Part shown: positions 6,741 to 9,128 of the stretch, piece after piece
Numbering within the stretch: position 1 is the first letter of the stretch
How the letters are laid out: the number at the start of each line of letters is the position of its first letter
DNA from: Actinomycetota bacterium
GTDB lineage: Bacteria > Cyanobacteriota > Vampirovibrionia > Obscuribacterales > Obscuribacteraceae
DNA: 9,128 nt
Assembly (NCBI GenBank): GCA_903970355.1
Contig: CAJCIF010000192.1
Location: 1 to 9,128 of the forward strand
Direction: 5' to 3'
Notes under the pieces: model-generated
The model's database searches: none
Told to the model about the DNA's origin: nothing
What the model saw: only the letters and a program-made list of their open reading frames with translations
Position numbers and translations under genes: made by a program

Positions 6741-7997
6741 ATGGCTTTAAAAACACGCGAGAAACCAGAGACACAATCTCAATCGGTCAGCATTGATTTG
6801 CCGCTTGCGCAGATCATTCCAATTTTGCTGATTGCCGGACTCGGTTTTATGGTTGATGTTTACGACATTGTCCTCTTTGCTGTTGTGAGACAGCCAAGTC
6901 TTATCAGTCTGGGTGTGTCTGCTCAGAATTCTTTGAATGCCGGGGTCTTTCTCCTCAACATGCAGATGGCAGGCATGATCGTCGGCGGAATTCTCTGGGG
7001 AATCCTCGGAGATAAGAAAGGTCGCAAATCGGTTTTGTTCGGATCCATCCTTCTATATTCTTTGTCGAATATAGCCAACGCGTTTGTACCATCCATTCCT
7101 ATATATTGGGCTTTGCGATTTCTTGCCGGAGTCGGTCTTGCTGGAGAAGTCGGCGCGGCTATGACGATTGCCGCTGAAATTACGCCTCGCCAGTATCGCG
7201 CTTACGGCACGGCTGCTGTTGCAGGTTTAGGTGTATTCGGTGCCATTCTGGCAAGCTATGTCGGTGGGCTTCTCGCCTGGCGAATTGCCTACGGGACGGC
7301 CGGATTGGCTGGCTTAGTTTTGTTACTTGCTCGTATGTCCATGAAGGAAACGCCGCTCTTTTCCAAGATCGTCAACAACGATCGACTTGAGCGTGGCAGC
7401 CTTCGACTTCTCTTGTCCGACAAAGGTCGAGTTTGGCGTTTGGTACGCTGCGTTCTCGCTGCGGTACCTCTATGGTTCGCTATCGGAGTTGTAGTTTCAT
7501 TTGCTCCTGAGATTCGAGGCGGCGGCAACGTGGCCCTTAGCGTGGCAGCAATCGCTCTCTCCTATTCCTTCGGAGAAACAACCGGCGAAGTTATAAGCGG
7601 CATCCTGAGTCAACTTTTGCGGAGCAGAAAAAAGGCGATGCTTTTGTTTGCGACGGGTGCGCTCATTTCCGCTTTCCTCGTACTCACTTGCCCCGTTGAA
7701 TATTATCGGCTCCTCTGCTTGCCACTTGGATTTTTCGTGGGCTACTGGTCTGTGCTCGTTACATCAGCTGCTGAACAGTTCGGCACGAATTTGCGATCGA
7801 CTGCTACAACTCTTGTGCCGAATCTCGTGAGAGCATCAACCATACCGATCACAATTCTCTTCAGCAGCATTTCTGCAATCTGGGGGCCGGTTGCCGGAGC
7901 AATGCTGACCGGGGGAGTTTGCTTTGCCGGAGCGTTCATTTCAATTTTAATGATGGACGAAACCTTCGCCAAAGATCTTGATTTCATCGAAGTATAA
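6741..7997 (+). CDS. MFS transporter, 418 aa
   Basis: This is an inner-membrane secondary transporter of the major facilitator superfamily. Twelve hydrophobic segments can be placed, roughly at residues 22-49, 68-88, 98-116, 119-140, 154-176, 180-198, then a basic cytoplasmic loop (199-235), 236-256, 264-288, 298-316, 321-342, 357-380 and 382-404. TM1 carries DVYDIVLF (39-46), with acidic residues typical of proton-coupled symporters. The TM2-3 loop has the motif A sequence GILGDKKGRKSVLF (87-100), and TM4 has RFLAGVGLAGE (R126). EQFGTNLRSTAT (345-356) before TM11 is a conserved feature of a sugar/metabolite-symporter-like subgroup. The substrate cannot be read from the sequence. ATG at 6741 has only a weak AGG (6730-6732) upstream. 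The gene appears to stand alone, and codon use resembles its neighbours. Confidence 0.9.
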   Translation: MALKTREKPETQSQSVSIDLPLAQIIPILLIAGLGFMVDVYDIVLFAVVRQPSLISLGVSAQNSLNAGVFLLNMQMAGMIVGGILWGILGDKKGRKSVLFGSILLYSLSNIANAFVPSIPIYWALRFLAGVGLAGEVGAAMTIAAEITPRQYRAYGTAAVAGLGVFGAILASYVGGLLAWRIAYGTAGLAGLVLLLARMSMKETPLFSKIVNNDRLERGSLRLLLSDKGRVWRLVRCVLAAVPLWFAIGVVVSFAPEIRGGGNVALSVAAIALSYSFGETTGEVISGILSQLLRSRKKAMLLFATGALISAFLVLTCPVEYYRLLCLPLGFFVGYWSVLVTSAAEQFGTNLRSTATTLVPNLVRASTIPITILFSSISAIWGPVAGAMLTGGVCFAGAFISILMMDETFAKDLDFIEV

Positions 7998-8034
7998 GCG
8001 ACCTCGTAATTCGAGTTATCGTTCAAGACCGAGC

Positions 8035-8060
8035 GCCTGTCGAAAAATCGCCAGACGGGC
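8035..8060 (+). terminator. Possible weak terminator of the MFS gene
   Basis: GCCTGTC (8035-8041) pairs with GACGGGC (8054-8060) with one T-G wobble around a 12-nt loop, starting 38 bp after the MFS stop. Only TTAACCTCACCTT follows, so intrinsic termination would be poor. Its last base is also the first base of the CTTAACC box. Confidence 0.3.
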
Positions 8061-8095
8061 TTAACCTCACCTTAACCGGCTACTTGTGGTAGAAC
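8060..8095 (+). promoter_or_regulatory. Pho-box-like activator site with -10, distal speD promoter
   Basis: Two direct 8-mers, CTTAACCT (8060-8067) and CTTAACCG (8071-8078), are separated by 3 bp, an 11-bp period. The second ends exactly 11 bp before TAGAAC (8090-8095), and no -35 is present. Cyanobacterial Pho boxes are tandem PyTTAAPyPy(T/A) repeats spaced by 3 bp, and PhoB-type activators replace the -35 at about this distance from the -10. The same layout recurs at 9022-9057. Transcription would begin near 8102, giving a leader of about 278 nt for speD. The activator's identity is inferred; another OmpR/PhoB-family regulator is possible. Confidence 0.65.
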
Positions 8096-8150
8096 GGTTT
8101 ATGTTCTCGTGGAATTGATTCGAAAAACTATTGCTCTTTTCTGAAGACAC

Positions 8151-8178
8151 TTCCCAAAAAAATATTTTCGTGTAGAAT
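8151..8178 (+). promoter_or_regulatory. Proximal sigma-70-type promoter for speD
   Basis: TTCCCA (8151-8156; 4 of 6) is followed by a 16-bp A/T-rich spacer and TAGAAT (8173-8178; 5 of 6). Transcription would start near 8185 and leave a leader of about 195 nt. It would give basal speD expression independent of the distal box. Prediction only. Confidence 0.45.
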
Positions 8179-8198
8179 TCCATTTCGTTAATTCTTAC

Positions 8199-8271
8199 AG
8201 GAGGTTCTCTGCACCCACACAACAACGCTCGAAACTCCAGGACGGCTGAAGTCCAAATCTGGTGTAAGTAA
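8199..8271 (+). other. Orphan AGGAGG and possible CTG-started leader peptide
   Basis: AGGAGG (8199-8204) is the best Shine-Dalgarno match in the window, yet no ATG, GTG or TTG lies at a usable distance. A CTG at 8209 opens a 20-codon frame (beginning CAC CCA CAC AAC AAC, ending TGG TGT AAG) that stops at TAA 8269-8271, just where the 3' arm of the leader hairpin begins. CTG starts are rare and the 4-nt spacing is short, so this may be a structural or ribosome-standby element instead. Confidence 0.2.
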
Positions 8272-8276
8272 GCGTT
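8224..8276 (+). promoter_or_regulatory. Long hairpin in the speD leader RNA
   Basis: AACGCT (8224-8229) pairs with AGCGTT (8271-8276). Inside, CCAG (8237-8240) pairs with CTGG (8259-8262), then GAC (8241-8243) with GTC (8251-8253) around GGCTGAA. The result is an arm with internal loops and a bulge. It matches no riboswitch class I can name. Its position in the leader of an S-adenosylmethionine-consuming enzyme makes a regulatory role possible but unproven. Confidence 0.35.
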
Positions 8277-8342
8277 TCGTGTACCCCGCAAGACGACTAA
8301 GTCAAAAGCTCATTCGCCTTGTTTTCATCGGTTACCCAAAGT

Positions 8343-8359
8343 CTCGTAAACACCACGAG
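8343..8359 (+). promoter_or_regulatory. Short hairpin next to the speD ribosome binding site
   Basis: CTCGT (8343-8347) pairs with ACGAG (8355-8359) around a 7-nt loop and ends 6 nt before the AGGGGG Shine-Dalgarno sequence (8366-8371). It could affect ribosome access; with only 5 bp it may be incidental. Confidence 0.25.
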
Positions 8360-8379
8360 CATTCCAGGGGGAAGAAACA

Positions 8380-8805
8380 ATGTTTGGACCACATCTAATC
8401 CTAGAAGCCTATGGCTGCCCTAAAACAAATCTGGCTGACCTCAATATGGTTAGCGAAGTGCTAGACCAATACCCGGCACAGCTAGATATGACGAAGATAA
8501 TGCCACCCTACGTGTTTACTTATAGAGGAACAGTAGAGGATGACTGGGGAGTAAGCGGAGTCGTGTTGATTGCCGAGTCCCATATATCTATCCACACTTT
8601 CCCAGATAAAGGGTTCGTGACTCTGGATATATTCTCGTGCCGTGAATTTGATGTTGAAGCAGCGATTGACTACTTCTGCGGCATCTTCAAACCAGAAAGC
8701 TACGACAAGCAATTGCTCATGCGCGGCAGAGAATTTCCCCGCAGCGGTGGACGCGCTGGTCGCATCATCGAAGCAGAACGTGAACGGCTAGCTGCCAATT
8801 TCTGA
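8380..8805 (+). CDS. speD: S-adenosylmethionine decarboxylase proenzyme, 141 aa
   Basis: This cytoplasmic enzyme decarboxylates S-adenosylmethionine; the product donates aminopropyl groups for spermidine synthesis. The proenzyme cleaves itself at ESHISIHT: between E66 and S67, S67 becoming the pyruvoyl cofactor of the alpha chain. H72 and C87 (FSC) are the expected processing/catalytic His and proton-donor Cys. All three are offset by +4 from S63, H68 and C83 of the Thermotoga maritima enzyme, and the length suits the bacterial class 1B form. ATG at 8380 has AGGGGG (8366-8371) 8 nt upstream. No spermidine synthase gene lies in the window. Some SpeD homologues act as ornithine or arginine decarboxylases, which the sequence alone does not exclude. 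Expression is probably controlled by the two upstream promoters and the leader. Confidence 0.95.
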   Translation: MFGPHLILEAYGCPKTNLADLNMVSEVLDQYPAQLDMTKIMPPYVFTYRGTVEDDWGVSGVVLIAESHISIHTFPDKGFVTLDIFSCREFDVEAAIDYFCGIFKPESYDKQLLMRGREFPRSGGRAGRIIEAERERLAANF

Positions 8806-8813
8806 TAATCAAT

Positions 8814-8839
8814 GCGCTTGGCAATGCTACGCCAAGCGC
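8814..8839. repeat. Perfect 9-bp inverted repeat after speD
   Basis: GCGCTTGGC (8814-8822) and GCCAAGCGC (8831-8839) are perfect arms with an 8-nt loop, starting 9 nt after the speD stop. No T-run follows (TTCACC), so it may protect the mRNA 3' end or be a REP-like element; its arm shares GCTTGGCA with the palindrome at 6262-6269. Confidence 0.5.
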
Positions 8840-8841
8840 TT

Positions 8842-8867
8842 CACCATATTCGATACCACATATGGTG
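8842..8867. repeat. Perfect 8-bp inverted repeat
   Basis: CACCATAT (8842-8849) and ATATGGTG (8860-8867) are perfect arms around a 10-nt loop, two bases after the previous hairpin. There is no T-run. It may be a protein-binding palindrome or part of a compound 3' end. Confidence 0.45.
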
Positions 8868-8883
8868 GCACAGCTAATTTGAC

Positions 8884-8930
8884 TACCCGGGCGGTTTAAC
8901 GAACCTCCGGGTATTTGTGTTTGGGTTTTC
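8884..8930 (+). terminator. Probable intrinsic terminator of speD
   Basis: TACCCGG (8884-8890) pairs with CCGGGTA (8907-8913). Inside it GGTT (8893-8896) pairs with AACC (8902-8905) around a TAACG loop. The T-rich tract TTTGTGTTTGGGTTTT follows directly. It is the best terminator downstream of speD. Confidence 0.7.
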
Positions 8931-9021
8931 CAGGGCGAGCAGACCCGCTAGACGTATAAATGTAACGCCAATATGACGGGTGCTCATCAAAATAAGGGTC
9001 AATATTTGATTTTCTTTGCAG

Positions 9022-9057
9022 CTTAACCGAGATTTTACCGTAGCCAAGGGGTAGAAC
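9022..9057 (+). promoter_or_regulatory. Second Pho-box-like promoter, for the gene starting at 9077
   Basis: CTTAACCG (9022-9029) and TTTTACCG (9033-9040; one mismatch to the core) are 3 bp apart, and TAGAAC (9052-9057) follows after exactly 11 bp. Spacing and -10 are identical to the site at 8060-8095. Transcription would start near 9064, almost at the ribosome binding site, so the leader would be very short. It is probably controlled by the same regulator as speD's distal promoter. Confidence 0.6.
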
Positions 9058-9076
9058 GAAAAAGGGGGCGCTCCGC

Positions 9077-9128
9077 ATGGCAGACGGATCAATGGGCGAT
9101 AAGGGCTTCAGTTCATCTGATGCGACGG
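9077..9128 (+). CDS. Start of an unidentified gene, truncated by the window edge
   Basis: ATG at 9077 is preceded by AAGGGGG (9062-9068) at 8 nt. The frame stays open for 17 codons to the end of the window, beginning MADGSMGDKGFSSSDAT. This stretch is polar, with no signal peptide or recognisable motif. A second in-frame ATG at 9092 has no comparable binding site. The promoter at 9022-9057 points into it, which supports a real gene and suggests membership of the same regulon as speD. Product unknown. Confidence 0.6.
   Translation, partial: MADGSMGDKGFSSSDAT

Larger units (their letters stand above)
7998..8379. other. 382-bp regulatory intergenic region upstream of speD
   Basis: No credible protein gene is present on either strand. 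The region contains, in order, a hairpin after the MFS gene (8035-8060), tandem CTTAACC boxes with a -10 (8060-8095), a second promoter (8151-8178), a perfect AGGAGG with no ordinary start codon (8199-8204), a long hairpin (8224-8276), a short hairpin (8343-8359) and the speD ribosome binding site (8366-8371). Each is described separately. Confidence 0.6.

Noticed and set aside
8003..8015. CTCG/CGAG hairpin after the MFS gene as terminator
   Set aside because: Only four base pairs and no T-run.
8067..8291. Minus-strand 74-codon open frame across the speD upstream region
   Set aside because: It has no ribosome binding site, an atypical composition, and lies across predicted promoters and the leader hairpin; no neighbour or motif supports it.
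8986..9010. ATCAAA/TTTGAT inverted repeat upstream of the second Pho-like box as an operator
   Set aside because: Short A/T-rich arms with a 13-bp spacer are common by chance; nothing else supports it.
8883..9092. Minus-strand open frames across the terminator and second promoter
   Set aside because: They overlap in two frames, lack start signals, and cover the speD terminator and the promoter of the 9077 gene.

Overview
The window is an ordinary-looking bacterial chromosomal segment with a balanced base composition and Shine-Dalgarno-led genes. It shows no insertion sequence, phage gene, tRNA, rRNA or CRISPR array. Three things hint at, but do not prove, a non-photosynthetic relative of the Cyanobacteria (Vampirovibrionia/Melainabacteria, Obscuribacter-like): a single unsplit, intein-free dnaE, tandem CTTAACC boxes of the cyanobacterial Pho-box type, and a secreted matrixin-like protease carrying TPR-like helices. 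No taxonomic marker such as 16S rRNA is present.

Layout from left to right. (1) 2-259: the C-terminal end of a membrane protein, faintly like an isoprenylcysteine carboxyl methyltransferase. (2) 336-691: a promoter and a 71-residue orphan protein. It ends at a strong intrinsic terminator (738-767) that lies inside the last codons of the convergent gene. (3) 724-2400, minus strand: an exported zinc metalloprotease with a TPR-like region and a C-terminal HExxH domain with a Met-turn. (4) 2401-2706: a divergent intergenic region with a duplicated TAGAATGGCA/GGCAAGTTGAA element and a palindrome. (5) 2707-6153: dnaE, the replicative DNA polymerase III alpha subunit, with polymerase aspartates, all expected PHP metal ligands and a clamp-binding motif. 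(6) 6334-6600: an 88-residue orphan protein. (7) 6741-7997: a 12-helix MFS transporter of unknown substrate. (8) 8060-8379: a long regulatory region. (9) 8380-8805: speD, a pyruvoyl S-adenosylmethionine decarboxylase for spermidine-type polyamine synthesis. (10) 8814-8930: three hairpins, the last a terminator. (11) 9022-9128: a promoter and the first 17 codons of a further gene running off the window.

The most interesting signal is a pair of promoters of identical geometry. Each has two 8-bp CTTAACC-type half-sites separated by 3 bp, then exactly 11 bp, then TAGAAC. One (8060-8095) lies upstream of speD and the other (9022-9057) directly upstream of the gene beginning at 9077. This is the expected architecture of a class II promoter activated by a PhoB-family response regulator, so speD and its downstream neighbour may belong to a phosphate-starvation (or other OmpR/PhoB-type) regulon. 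speD also appears to have a second, factor-independent promoter (8151-8178), and its leader holds a long hairpin and a perfect AGGAGG with no standard start codon behind it. The genes do not otherwise form an obvious pathway: most are single transcription units with their own upstream signals.
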